64,000 nt of DNA, from contig NZ_AP024901.1 of assembly GCF_024347075.1 (NCBI RefSeq), positions 930,001 to 994,000 on the forward strand, written 5' to 3'. The position numbers and the translations under genes are program-made. Positions 1 to 15,000 of the stretch are shown here, in pieces. The stretch's first letter is position 1, and each line of letters opens with the position of its first letter. The notes under the pieces were generated by a model. The model saw nothing but the letters and a program-made list of their open reading frames with translations, had not been told where the DNA came from and ran no database searches. The DNA is from Vibrio rarus (lineage in GTDB: Bacteria > Pseudomonadota > Gammaproteobacteria > Enterobacterales > Vibrionaceae).

Positions 1-3000
1 ACTTACATAGCTCACCAAATTAGCCCGGTAGTAATGAGTTCGTTTACTCAAAATCAACATCAAGGTCAAGTTAGTTTCACCCTGCTTCATAATGTGACAG
101 CAACGGATAATAGTCACACCAGTTATGCCTATTTAACGCCCCCAGTAAATGGAGTTCCATCAACGGGCACAGTTAAAGAAGACAGTCAGATTGAAACTCA
201 TGGCACTGTTGAAGCTACTAATAGTCAAGTGGGCCAAGCATTAACTTATACTGCCGATCATATCCATGGTCAGTACGGTGAATTTACTTTAAATTCTAAG
301 AGTGGGGAGTGGGTTTACACGTTAGACAATTCTCATCATCAAAACCTAGCGTTAGGGGAAACACACACTGAAGTATTACATGTCACTATTACTAATGTTG
401 CGGGTGTTGCTACTCATCAAGACGTGACAGTGACAGTACAGGGAACTAACGATACCCCTGTAATTATAAGCCAAGAACAGCATGGCTCAACGACTGAAGA
501 TGGTACTTTAGTTGCCGATGGTCAGATTTCTGCAACGGACGTAGATAATGGTGCAGTATTAACCTATACCCCAGATAGCGAGCAAGGTAACTACGGTTCG
601 TTTACCTTAGAAAAAGACACAGGTAAGTGGACGTATAGATTAGATAATCAAACACACCAGTCATTGGCACAAGGCGAGTCTCATACTGAGGTTATGTTAG
701 TGACAGTCACTGATGATAAAGGTGCGACCGCGACTCAACAAGTTACGGTGACCGTTGTAGGAACAAATGACCAACCAGTACTGAACCACATCACATCTCA
801 AATAGTGGATGAAGGCGAACCTGTTATTACAGGGCATATTACCTCAACAGATATTGATCATGGTGATTTGGCCACTTATAGCACTAGCTTTAAACATTCT
901 GGATTTACTTTAAATCCAGATGGCTCGTATACATTAGATCCGACCGATGCGAGTTTTGAACATCTGGCAGTGGGTGAGCATGAAACGTTAATCATCCCTG
1001 TGATTGCGACGGATAACCACGGTGGAGTGAGTCAGCCTCAGAATCTCATTATTCGAGTGGATGGCACTAACGATAATCCTGTTGTCAGCCATATTACTTC
1101 ACAGACAGTGAACGAAGGCGACAAGGCAATAACGGGTCAAGTGACTTCGACCGATATTGACCACGGTGATACCGCTACTTACGGTACGAGCTTTAAACAT
1201 TCAGGATTTACGTTAAATCAAGATGGCTCGTACAGCCTAGATCCGACGGATGCGAGTTTTGAGCATTTAGCGGTGGGTGAGTATGAAACGTTAATCATCC
1301 CAGTGGTTGCGACGGATAACCATGGTGGAGTGAGTCAGCCTCAGAACCTCATTATAAAAGTTGAGGGCACTAACGATAAGCCAATATTGAGCGTGAACAC
1401 TGCGTCAGTTGAAGCAGGCAGCTTAACTGAAACGGATGTCGATACGGGTGACACGCACACCTTCCAGATACTGGATGGTCAGCAAGGCAGTCAAAGCGTG
1501 CACGGTCAATTTGGTGACTTAGTTCTGGATGAGAGCACAGGTGCTTATACGTACAGCGCACACGCTGGCGTACAAGGCATGGGGTATGATGCTCAGACAC
1601 AGCAATACCGTGGTCAAGAGTCGTTCCATGTTCAAGTGTCAGATAATCACGGTGGTGTGGACGATAAATACATCACTTTTGAAGTGCAGGGTACAGTCGC
1701 GGCACCGACAACCAGTGGTCAGCCCGGTCCGATCACCACCACGGTGGTTGCACCAACGAACCCAACCACTCAAGCGGCATTACCTCAAGTAACCGATACG
1801 CCGCCAACATTAACACCACTTGCCCCAGTACCAACTAACGCAGTGACGTTAGATTTAACCGACGGCAGTGATACCGGCAGCAGTCACAGTGATGATTTAA
1901 CGTCATCACAAACGCCTACCATGTCAGGTACGACGGACATTCCATTCTCGGTGGTGACCATCAGCGAAAATGGTCAGGTCCTGGGTACGGCGACTTCGGA
2001 TGCTCAGGGTATCTACAGCGTTCAACTATCGAAGTTAGATGGCTCAGGTGCGGGTATAGAGCACACGTTAACAGCAGAAGCGGTTGCACCATCAATGGAC
2101 GCTTCCCAGGCGGTGAAATCTTCGCCTTTGGCAGTGACTGTGGATAACGCAGTGACGGCAACCGATGCGACAAACAGTGCGACTGAAGACCAAACCACAT
2201 TGGTGAATGGTCAGCTAACGCTATCTAGTGATACTGGCGGTGACGCGGTAGTGACGACAACGGGTGATATTGCCGGTCAGTATGGCACATATCATTTAGA
2301 GGCTGATGGCAGTTACACTTACAAGTTAGATAATGCCAATACCGATGTACAAGCTCTGGCTGAAAGTGGTCAAACGGCCATAGACACCCTCACGTATGAA
2401 GTGGTGGATGCGGCAGGCAACATGCAGACAGCGAATTTGGTTATTACTATTAGCGGTACTAACGATAATCCAATTTTGAGTGTGAACACCGCGTCAGTTG
2501 AAGCAGGTAGCTTAACTGAAACGGATGTCGATACGGGTGACACGCACACCTTCCAGATTTTGGATGGTCAGCAAGGCAGCCAAAGCGTGCAGGGTCAATT
2601 TGGTGACTTAGTACTGGATGAGAGCACAGGTGCTTATACCTACAGCGCACACGCTGGCGTACAAGGCATGGGGTATGACGCTCAGACACAGCAATACCGT
2701 GGACAAGAGTCGTTCCATGTTCAAGTGTCAGATAATCACGGTGGTGTGGATGATAAATACATCACTTTTGAAGTACAGGGTACAGTAGCGGCACCGACAA
2801 CCAGTGGTCAGCCCGGTCCGATCACCACCACGGTGGTTGCACCAACGAACCCAACCACTCAAGCGGCATTACCTCAAGTAACCGATACGCCGCCAATATT
2901 AACACCACTGGCCCCAGTGCCAACTAACGCAGTGACGTTAGATTTAACCGACGGCAGTGATACCGGCAGCAGTCACAGTGATGATTTAACGTCATCACAA

Positions 3001-6000
3001 ACGCCTATCATGTCAGGTACGACGCACATTCCATTCTCGGTGGTGACCATCAGCGAAAATGGTCAGGTCTTAGGTACGGCGACTTCGGATGCTCAGGGTA
3101 TCTACAGCGTACAATTAGCGACATTAACGGGCTCAGATGCGGGTATTGCGCACACGTTAACAGCACAAGCGGTTGCGCCGTCAACGGACGCTTCGCACGC
3201 CGTGCAGTCTTCGCCTTTGGCAGTGACTGTGGATACCGCAGTGACGGCAACCGATGCGACAAACAGTGCAACTGAAGACCAAACCTCATTAGTGCACGGT
3301 CAGCTAACGCTATCTAGTGATACTGGCGGTGATGCGGTAGTGACGACAACGGGCGATATTGCCAGTCAGTATGGCATGTATCATTTAGAGGCTGATGGCA
3401 GTTACACTTACAAGTTAGATAATGCCAATACCGATGTACAAGCTCTGGCTGAAAGTGGTCAAACGGCCATAGACACCCTCACGTATGAAGTGGTGGATGC
3501 GGCAGGCCATACGCAGACAGCGAACTTAGTCATCACCATTACGGGTACCAATGACGCGCCAGTAGTGACGATTACACCAGATACAAAAGGCGATAATAGT
3601 CAAGGTACTGTGATCTCAACAGATGTTGATACTGGCGATAAAGCGACGTACGCGACAATCAATAGTCACGGTCTGTTTGGTGATCTCACGGTAGACGCCA
3701 CCACGGGACACTACCAATACGCACAAAGTACGCCAAGTGTTTCTGGCATGACTTTAGATGCGTCAACGGGTGTGTATCACGGCACAGAAGTGTTTGCGGT
3801 CACCGCCACAGATTTACATGGCGCAGTTACCACGCAATACATGACAATGCAGGTTGAGGCGACGTTAAGTCAGTCCACAACGGGTGGGCAACCGACGATC
3901 ACCACCACAGTAAGCCAAACACCAACGTTCAGCCAAAGCGCGCCAACCCCCTCCACATCGACGGCTGCGCCAGCATTAATGGGCAATGCGACGTTAACGT
4001 TAGCGCACAGCAGTGATACGTTTGGGGCACAAGGCACCGATCATGATGGCATTACTTCTGATACGACGCCGACCATAGAAGGCACGACCACACAACCGTT
4101 CTCTAAAGTTGAGTTAATAGATAACGGTAAGGTTGTGGGTACAACCTACTCAGACAAAGACGGCCATTACAGCGTGGATACCTCGACCTTAACTGGCTCA
4201 GAAACGGGTGTTGCGCATACCTTAACCGCGCAAGTGACGGCGCCGGGGGCAAGCAGTGCTACGACAGCCAGTCATGATGTGACGGTCACCATTGATACCC
4301 GTGTTGCGCCAACGAATGCGGATGGCAGTGCAACTGAAGACCAATTGGCAGGGGCAACCACAGGTTCAATATCGAGCCACTATGAAGCGGGCGCACAAGT
4401 CACCACTACGGACGTCAAAGGGATGTTCGGTACCGTTCACTTTAGCGCAGATGGCAGTTACACCTACGATTTAGACAGTTCTCATAAAGAGATTCAGCAA
4501 TTGGCTGAAAGTGGCCAAACGGCCACAGACACCCTCACGTATGAAGTGGTGGATGCGGCAGGCCATACGCAGACAGCGAATTTGGTTATTACTATTAGCG
4601 GTACTAACGATAATCCAATTTTGAGTGTGAACACCGCGTCAGTTGAAGCAGGTAGCTTAACTGAAACGGATGTCGATACGGGTGACACGCACACCTTCCA
4701 GATACTGGATGGTCAGCAAGGCAGCCAAAGCGTGCAGGGTCAATTTGGTGACTTAGTACTGGATGAGAATACAGGTGCTTATACCTACAGCGCGCACGCT
4801 GGCGTGCAAGGCATGGGGTATGACGCTCAGACACAGCAATACCGTGGACAAGAGTCGTTCCATGTTCAAGTGTCAGATAATCACGGTGGTGTGGACGATA
4901 AATACATCACTTTTGAAGTACAGGGTACAGTCGCGGCACCGACAACCAGTGGTCAGCCCGGTCCGATCACCACTACGGTGGTTGCGCCAACGAACCCAGC
5001 CACTCAAGCGGCATTACTTCAAGTAACCGATACGCCGCCAATATTGACACCACTTGCCCCAGTGCCAACTAACGCAGTGACGTTAGATTTAACCGACGGC
5101 AGTGATACCGGCCGCAGTCACAGTGATGATTTAACGTCATCACAAACGCCTACCATGTCAGGTACGACGGACATTCCATTCTCTGTAGTGACCATCAGCG
5201 AAAATGGTCAGGTCCTGGGTACGGCGACTTCGGATGCTCAGGGTATCTACAGCGTTCAACTATCGAAGTTAGATGGCTCAGGTGCGGGTATAGAGCACAC
5301 GTTAACAGCAGAAGCGGTTGCACCATCAATGGACGCTTCCCAGGCGGTGAAATCTTCGCCATTGGTAATGACAATTGACACGTCAATACAGGATCCGATA
5401 CTACAAGTACCGACTCCACATTCAGGTCATGAGTACAATGCGAATGAAGTGGGGTCTGATGGCAAGATTACGGTGGCCATTACGTTACCGACTGATGCGG
5501 TAGCAGGTGATACGTTGACCATAGATGGAGCTAAGCATACTCTTAGTCAACAAGACATTGCCACTCAATCAGTGTCTCACGAAGTGTTGCCGGGTCATGA
5601 CATTAAAGTGACGTTGATAGACCAAGCGGGTAACACGTCAAAAGAGGTGAGTGCGACACTGGCCACAGCCGATACGGCCATTCCAGATGCGCCGACACTG
5701 CATTGGCCAAACGCCTTAAATCCAGTTCATAACTCAGATAATACCCCAGAGATATTGGGTCATGCTGAGCCAAATGCGCAAGTAGCGATATCCATTGATG
5801 GTTCGGTAGTGACGACGGTGAAGGCTGATGTGCATGGCGCGTTCTCTTATACGCCAGCTATCTTAGGTGAGGGGCCCCATGAGGTGACCGCGACCGCGAC
5901 GGATGCGGCGGGCAATAGCTCCCCGGCCAGTACACCGCTAACTACTGTTGTTGATACCACGGTGCCAGATACGCTGAAGGTAGGCCTAGAGCAGGATACC

Positions 6001-9000
6001 GGCCGTTCTGATACAGATCTTATTACGCAAGATGGGCAACTGCACATAGAGGGTCAAGAGTCGGGCTCAACATTAGAGTACTCCATCGATAATGGTAAAA
6101 CGTGGACAAACAGTTTTGTTCCTAAGGCGGGAGAGAATACGGTCAGCGTAAGACAAGTGGATGCGGCGGGTAATCCGTCATTAGCCTCTACCGATCTTAA
6201 ATTTACGTTAGACAATGCGGTGAGCGCACCGATAGTTCAGTTAGTTACAGACAGTGGCCGTTCATCAACGGATGGTCTGACGAATACGAGCACGTTGGAT
6301 GTTCAAGGTATTGAGGGTGGAGCCTTAGTTGAATACTCAACGGACGCAGGTCAAACATGGTTGAAGACCTTTACAGCAACAGAAGGGGTGAATCATGTTG
6401 AAGTGCGACAAACGGATGTGGCGGGGAATAAGTCAGCAGTCACGTTGTTCAGTTTTACGCTTGATACTAAGGTCACTGAGCCGACATTAAGTGTGCCACA
6501 GGCGCAATCAGGTCATGAGTACAATGCGAATGAAGTGGGGTCTGATGGCAAGATTACGGTGGCCATTACGTTACCGACTGATGCGGTAGCAGGTGATACG
6601 TTGACCATAGATGGAGCTAAGCATACTCTTAGTCAACAAGACATTGCCACTCAATCAGTGTCTCACGAAGTGTTGCCGGGTCATGACATTAAAGTGACGT
6701 TGATAGACCAAGCGGGTAACACGTCAAAAGAGGTGAGTGCGACACTGGCCACAGCCGATACGGCCATTCCAGATGCGCCGACACTGCATTGGCCAAACGC
6801 CTTAAATCCAGTTCATAACTCAGATAATACCCCAGAGATATTGGGTCATGCTGAGCCAAATGCGCAAGTAGCGATATCCATTGATGGTTCGGTAGTGACG
6901 ACGGTGAAGGCCGATGTGCATGGCGCGTTCTCTTATACGCCAGCTATCTTAGGTGAGGGGCCCCATGAGGTGACCGCGACCGCGACGGATGCGGCGGGCA
7001 ATAGCTCCCCGGCCAGTACACCGCTAACTACTGTTGTTGATACCACGGTGCCAGATACGCTGAAGGTAGGCCTAGAGCAGGATACCGGCCGTTCTGATAC
7101 AGATCTTATTACGCAAGATGGGCAACTGCACATAGAGGGTCAAGAGTCGGGCTCAACATTAGAGTACTCCATCGATAATGGTAAAACGTGGACAAACAGT
7201 TTTGTTCCTAAGGCGGGAGAGAATACGGTCAGCGTAAGACAAGTGGATGCGGCGGGTAATCCGTCATTAGCCTCTACCGATCTTAAATTTACGTTAGACA
7301 ATGCGGTGAGCGCACCGATAGTTCAGTTAGTTACAGACAGTGGCCGTTCATCAACGGATGGTCTGACGAATACGAGCACGTTGGATGTTCAAGGTATTGA
7401 GGGTGGAGCCTTAGTTGAATACTCAACGGACGCAGGTCAAACATGGTTGAAGACCTTTACAGCAACAGAAGGGGTGAATCATGTTGAAGTGCGACAAACG
7501 GATGTGGCGGGGAATAAGTCAGCAGTCACGTTGTTCAGTTTTACGCTTGATACTAAGGTCACTGAGCCGACATTAAGTGTGCCACAGGCGCAATCAGGTC
7601 ATGAGTACAATGCGAATGAAGTGGGGTCTGATGGCAAGATTACGGTGGCCATTACGTTACCGACTGATGCGGTAGCAGGTGATACGTTGACCATAGATGG
7701 AGCTAAGCATACTCTTAGTCAACAAGACATTGCCACTCAATCAGTGTCTCACGAAGTGTTGCCGGGTCATGACATTAAAGTGACGTTGATAGACCAAGCG
7801 GGTAACACGTCAAAAGAGGTGAGTGCGACACTGGCCACAGCCGATACGGCCATTCCAGATGCGCCGACACTGCATTGGCCAAACGCCTTAAATCCAGTTC
7901 ATAACTCAGATAATACCCCAGAGATATTGGGTCATGCTGAGCCAAATGCGCAAGTAGCGATATCCATTGATGGTTCGGTAGTGACGACGGTGAAGGCCGA
8001 TGTGCATGGCGCGTTCTCTTATACGCCAGCTATCTTAGGTGAGGGGCCCCATGAGGTGACCGCGACCGCGACGGATGCGGCGGGCAATAGCTCTCCGGCC
8101 AGTACACCGCTAACTACTGTTGTTGATACCACGGTGCCAGATACGCTGAAGGTAGGCCTAGAGCAGGATACCGGCCGTTCTGATACAGATCTTATTACGC
8201 AAGATGGGCAACTGCACATAGAGGGTCAAGAGTCGGGCTCAACATTAGAGTACTCCATCGATAATGGTAAAACGTGGACAAACAGTTTTGTTCCTAAGGC
8301 GGGAGAGAATACGGTCAGCGTAAGACAAGTGGATGCGGCGGGTAATCCGTCATTAGCCTCTACCGATCTTAAATTTACGTTAGACAATGCGGTGAGCGCA
8401 CCGATAGTTCAGTTAGTTACAGACAGTGGCCGTTCATCAACGGATGGTCTGACGAATACGAGCACGTTGGATGTTCAAGGTATTGAGGGTGGAGCCTTAG
8501 TTGAATACTCAACGGACGCAGGTCAAACATGGTTGAAGACCTTTACAGCAACAGAAGGGGTGAATCATGTTGAAGTGCGACAAACGGATGTGGCGGGGAA
8601 TAAGTCAGCAGTCACGTTGTTCAGTTTTACGCTTGATACTAAGGTCACTGAGCCGACATTAAGTGTGCCACAGGCGCAATCAGGTCATGAGTACAATGCG
8701 AATGAAGTGGGGTCTGATGGCAAGATTACGGTGGCCATTACGTTACCGACTGATGCGGTAGCAGGTGATACGTTGACCATAGATGGAGCTAAGCATACTC
8801 TTAGTCAACAAGACATTGCCACTCAATCAGTGTCTCACGAAGTGTTGCCGGGTCATGACATTAAAGTGACGTTGATAGACCAAGCGGGTAACACGTCAAA
8901 AGAGGTGAGTGCGACACTGGCCACAGCCGATACGGCCATTCCAGATGCGCCGACACTGCATTGGCCAAACGCCTTAAATCCAGTTCATAACTCAGATAAT

Positions 9001-12000
9001 ACCCCAGAGATATTGGGTCATGCTGAGCCAAATGCGCAAGTAGCGATATCCATTGATGGTTCGGTAGTGACGACGGTGAAGGCCGATGTGCATGGCGCGT
9101 TCTCTTATACGCCAGCTATCTTAGGTGAGGGGCCCCATGAGGTGACCGCGACCGCGACGGATGCGGCGGGCAATAGCTCTCCGGCCAGTACACCGCTAAC
9201 TACTGTTGTTGATACCACGGTGCCAGATACGCTGAAGGTAGGCCTAGAGCAGGATACCGGCCGTTCTGATACAGATCTTATTACGCAAGATGGGCAACTG
9301 CACATAGAGGGTCAAGAGTCGGGCTCAACATTAGAGTACTCCATCGATAATGGTAAAACGTGGACAAACAGTTTTGTTCCTAAGGCGGGAGAGAATACGG
9401 TCAGCGTAAGACAAGTGGATGCGGCGGGTAATCCGTCATTAGCCTCTACCGATCTTAAATTTACGTTAGACAATGCGGTGAGCGCACCGATAGTTCAGTT
9501 AGTTACAGACAGTGGCCGTTCATCAACGGATGGTCTGACGAATACGAGCACGTTGGATGTTCAAGGTATTGAGGGTGGAGCCTTAGTTGAATACTCAACG
9601 GACGCAGGTCAAACATGGTTGAAGACCTTTACAGCAACAGAAGGGGTGAATCATGTTGAAGTGCGACAAACGGATGTGGCGGGGAATAAGTCAGCAGTCA
9701 CGTTGTTCAGTTTTACGCTTGATACTAAGGTCACTGAGCCGACATTAAGTGTGCCACAGGCGCAATCAGGTCATGAGTACAATGCGAATGAAGTGGGGTC
9801 TGATGGCAAGATTACGGTGGCCATTACGTTACCGACTGATGCGGTAGCAGGTGATACGTTGACCATAGATGGAGCTAAGCATACTCTTAGTCAACAAGAC
9901 ATTGCCACTCAATCAGTGTCTCACGAAGTGTTGCCGGGTCATGACATTAAAGTGACGTTGATAGACCAAGCGGGTAACACGTCAAAAGAGGTGAGTGCGA
10001 CACTGGCCACAGCCGATACGGCCATTCCAGATGCGCCGACACTGCATTGGCCAAACGCCTTAAATCCAGTTCATAACTCAGATAATACCCCAGAGATATT
10101 GGGTCATGCTGAGCCAAATGCGCAAGTAGCGATATCCATTGATGGTTCGGTAGTGACGACGGTGAAGGCCGATGTGCATGGCGCGTTCTCTTATACGCCA
10201 GCTATCTTAGGTGAGGGGCCCCATGAGGTGACCGCGACCGCGACGGATGCGGCGGGCAATAGCTCCCCGGCCAGTACACCGCTAACTACTGTTGTTGATA
10301 CCACGGTGCCAGATACGCTGAAGGTAGGCCTAGAGCAGGATACCGGCCGTTCTGATACAGATCTTATTACGCAAGATGGGCAACTGCACATTGAGGGTCA
10401 AGAAGCGGGCTCAACATTAGAGTACTCCATCGATAATGGTAAAACGTGGACAAACAGTTTTGTTCCTAAGGCGGGAGAGAATACGGTCAGCGTAAGACAA
10501 GTGGATGCGGCGGGTAATCCGTCATTAGCCTCTACCGATCTTAAATTTACGTTAGACAATGCGGTGAGCGCACCGATAGTTCAGTTAGTTACAGACAGTG
10601 GCCGTTCATCAACGGATGGTCTGACGAATACGAGCACGTTGGATGTTCAAGGTATTGAGGGTGGAGCCTTAGTTGAATACTCAACGGACGCAGGTCAAAC
10701 ATGGTTGAAGACCTTTACAGCAACAGAAGGGGTGAATCATGTTGAAGTGCGACAAACGGATGTGGCGGGGAATAAGTCAGCAGTCACGTTGTTCAGTTTT
10801 ACGCTTGATACTAAGGTCACTGAGCCGACATTAAGTGTGCCACAGGCGCAATCAGGTCATGAGTACAATGCGAATGAAGTGGGGTCTGATGGCAAGATTA
10901 CGGTGGCCATTACGTTACCGACTGATGCGGTAGCAGGTGATACGTTGACCATAGATGGAGCTAAGCATACTCTTAGTCAACAAGACATTGCCACTCAATC
11001 AGTGTCTCACGAAGTGTTGCCGGGTCATGACATTAAAGTGACGTTGATAGACCAAGCGGGTAACACGTCAAAAGAGGTGAGTGCGACACTGGCCACAGCC
11101 GATACGGCCATTCCAGATGCGCCGACACTGCATTGGCCAAACGCCTTAAATCCAGTTCATAACTCAGATAATACCCCAGAGATATTGGGTCATGCTGAGC
11201 CAAATGCGCAAGTAGCGATATCCATTGATGGTTCGGTAGTGACGACGGTGAAGGCCGATGTGCATGGCGCGTTCTCTTATACGCCAGCTATCTTAGGTGA
11301 GGGGCCCCATGAGGTGACCGCGACCGCGACGGATGCGGCGGGCAATAGCTCCCCGGCCAGTACACCGCTAACTACTGTTGTTGATACCACGGTGCCAGAT
11401 ACGCTGAAGGTAGGCCTAGAGCAGGATACCGGCCGTTCTGATACAGATCTTATTACGCAAGATGGGCAACTGCACATTGAGGGTCAAGAAGCGGGCTCAA
11501 CATTAGAGTACTCCATCGATAATGGTAAAACGTGGACAAACAGTTTTGTTCCTAAGGCGGGAGAGAATACGGTCAGCGTAAGACAAGTGGATGCGGCGGG
11601 TAATCCGTCATTAGCCTCTACCGATCTTAAATTTACGTTAGACAATGCGGTGAGCGCACCGATAGTTCAGTTAGTTACAGACAGTGGCCGTTCATCAACG
11701 GATGGTCTGACGAATACGAGCACGTTGGATGTTCAAGGTATTGAGGGTGGAGCCTTAGTTGAATACTCAACGGACGCAGGTCAAACATGGTTGAAGACCT
11801 TTACAGCAACAGAAGGGGTGAATCATGTTGAAGTGCGACAAACGGATGTGGCGGGGAATAAGTCAGCAGTCACGTTGTTCAGTTTTACGCTTGATACTAA
11901 GGTCACTGAGCCGACATTAAGTGTGCCACAGGCGCAATCAGGTCATGAGTACAATGCGAATGAAGTGGGGTCTGATGGCAAGATTACGGTGGCCATTACG

Positions 12001-15000
12001 TTACCGACTGATGCGGTAGCAGGTGATACGTTGACCATAGATGGAGCTAAGCATACTCTTAGTCAACAAGACATTGCCACTCAATCAGTGTCTCACGAAG
12101 TGTTGCCGGGTCATGACATTAAAGTGACGTTGATAGACCAAGCGGGTAACACGTCAAAAGAGGTGAGTGCGACACTGGCCACAGCCGATACGGCCATTCC
12201 AGATGCGCCGACACTGCATTGGCCAAACGCCTTAAATCCAGTTCATAACTCAGATAATACCCCAGAGATATTGGGTCATGCTGAGCCAAATGCGCAAGTA
12301 GCGATATCCATTGATGGTTCGGTAGTGACGACGGTGAAGGCCGATGTGCATGGCGCGTTCTCTTATACGCCAGCTATCTTAGGTGAGGGGCCCCATGAGG
12401 TGACCGCGACCGCGACGGATGCGGCGGGCAATAGCTCTCCGGCCAGTACACCGCTAACTACTGTTGTTGATACCACGGTGCCAGATACGCTGAAGGTAGG
12501 CCTAGAGCAGGATACCGGCCGTTCTGATACAGATCTTATTACGCAAGATGGGCAACTGCACATAGAGGGTCAAGAGTCGGGCTCAACATTAGAGTACTCC
12601 ATCGATAATGGTAAAACGTGGACAAACAGTTTTGTTCCTAAGGCGGGAGAGAATACGGTCAGCGTAAGACAAGTGGATGCGGCGGGTAATCCGTCATTAG
12701 CCTCTACCGATCTTAAATTTACGTTAGACAATGCGGTGAGCGCACCGATAGTTCAGTTAGTTACAGACAGTGGCCGTTCATCAACGGATGGTCTGACGAA
12801 TACGAGCACGTTGGATGTTCAAGGTATTGAGGGTGGAGCCTTAGTTGAATACTCAACGGACGCAGGTCAAACATGGTTGAAGACCTTTACAGCAACAGAA
12901 GGGGTGAATCATGTTGAAGTGCGACAAACGGATGTGGCGGGGAATAAGTCAGCAGTCACGTTGTTCAGTTTTACGCTTGATACTAAGGTCACTGAGCCGA
13001 CATTAAGTGTGCCACAGGCGCAATCAGGTCATGAGTACAATGCGAATGAAGTGGGGTCTGATGGCAAGATTACGGTGGCCATTACGTTACCGACTGATGC
13101 GGTAGCAGGTGATACGTTGACCATAGATGGAGCTAAGCATACTCTTAGTCAACAAGACATTGCCACTCAATCAGTGTCTCACGAAGTGTTGCCGGGTCAT
13201 GACATTAAAGTGACGTTGATAGACCAAGCGGGTAACACGTCAAAAGAGGTGAGTGCGACACTGGCCACAGCCGATACGGCCATTCCAGATGCGCCGACAC
13301 TGCATTGGCCAAACGCCTTAAATCCAGTTCATAACTCAGATAATACCCCAGAGATATTGGGTCATGCTGAGCCAAATGCGCAAGTAGCGATATCCATTGA
13401 TGGTTCGGTAGTGACGACGGTGAAGGCCGATGTGCATGGCGCGTTCTCTTATACGCCAGCTATCTTAGGTGAGGGGCCCCATGAGGTGACCGCGACCGCG
13501 ACGGATGCGGCGGGCAATAGCTCTCCGGCCAGTACACCGCTAACTACTGTTGTTGATACCACGGTGCCAGATACGCTGAAGGTAGGCCTAGAGCAGGATA
13601 CCGGCCGTTCTGATACAGATCTTATTACGCAAGATGGGCAACTGCACATAGAGGGTCAAGAGTCGGGCTCAACATTAGAGTACTCCATCGATAATGGTAA
13701 AACGTGGACAAACAGTTTTGTTCCTAAGGCGGGAGAGAATACGGTCAGCGTAAGACAAGTGGATGCGGCGGGTAATCCGTCATTAGCCTCTACCGATCTT
13801 AAATTTACGTTAGACAATGCGGTGAGCGCACCGATAGTTCAGTTAGTTACAGACAGTGGCCGTTCATCAACGGATGGTCTGACGAATACGAGCACGTTGG
13901 ATGTTCAAGGTATTGAGGGTGGAGCCTTAGTTGAATACTCAACGGACGCAGGTCAAACATGGTTGAAGACCTTTACAGCAACAGAAGGGGTGAATCATGT
14001 TGAAGTGCGACAAACGGATGTGGCGGGGAATAAGTCAGCAGTCACGTTGTTCAGTTTTACGCTTGATACTAAGGTCACTGAGCCGACATTAAGTGTGCCA
14101 CAGGCGCAATCAGGTCATGAGTACAATGCGAATGAAGTGGGGTCTGATGGCAAGATTACGGTGGCCATTACGTTACCGACTGATGCGGTAGCAGGTGATA
14201 CGTTGACCATAGATGGAGCTAAGCATACTCTTAGTCAACAAGACATTGCCACTCAATCAGTGTCTCACGAAGTGTTGCCGGGTCATGACATTAAAGTGAC
14301 GTTGATAGACCAAGCGGGTAACACGTCAAAAGAGGTGAGTGCGACACTGGCCACAGCCGATACGGCCATTCCAGATGCGCCGACACTGCATTGGCCAAAC
14401 GCCTTAAATCCAGTTCATAACTCAGATAATACCCCAGAGATATTGGGTCATGCTGAGCCAAATGCGCAAGTAGCGATATCCATTGATGGTTCGGTAGTGA
14501 CGACGGTGAAGGCCGATGTGCATGGCGCGTTCTCTTATACGCCAGCTATCTTAGGTGAGGGGCCCCATGAGGTGACCGCGACCGCGACGGATGCGGCGGG
14601 CAATAGCTCTCCGGCCAGTACACCGCTAACTACTGTTGTTGATACCACGGTGCCAGATACGCTGAAGGTAGGCCTAGAGCAGGATACCGGCCGTTCTGAT
14701 ACAGATCTTATTACGCAAGATGGGCAACTGCACATTGAGGGTCAAGAAGCGGGCTCAACATTAGAGTACTCCATCGATAATGGTAAAACGTGGACAAACA
14801 GTTTTGTTCCTAAGGCGGGAGAGAATACGGTCAGCGTAAGACAAGTGGATGCGGCGGGTAATCCGTCATTAGCCTCTACCGATCTAAAATTTACGTTAGA
14901 TAATGCGGCGAGCGCGCCGACCGTGACGTTAACCACAGACAGTGGCAGTTCAGCAACGGATGGATTGACGAATATTGGCACGCTCGAAGTGACCGATACG

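Noticed and set aside
1370..5419. Several 60-90 codon frames on both strands within the VCBS modules
   Set aside because: They overlap the long adhesin frame and simply mirror its repeated DNA.
5847..14735. A 66-codon minus-strand frame repeated nine times at 1086-bp intervals
   Set aside because: It is the exact antisense shadow of the repeated adhesin unit, recurs only because the DNA repeats, and has no ribosome site.
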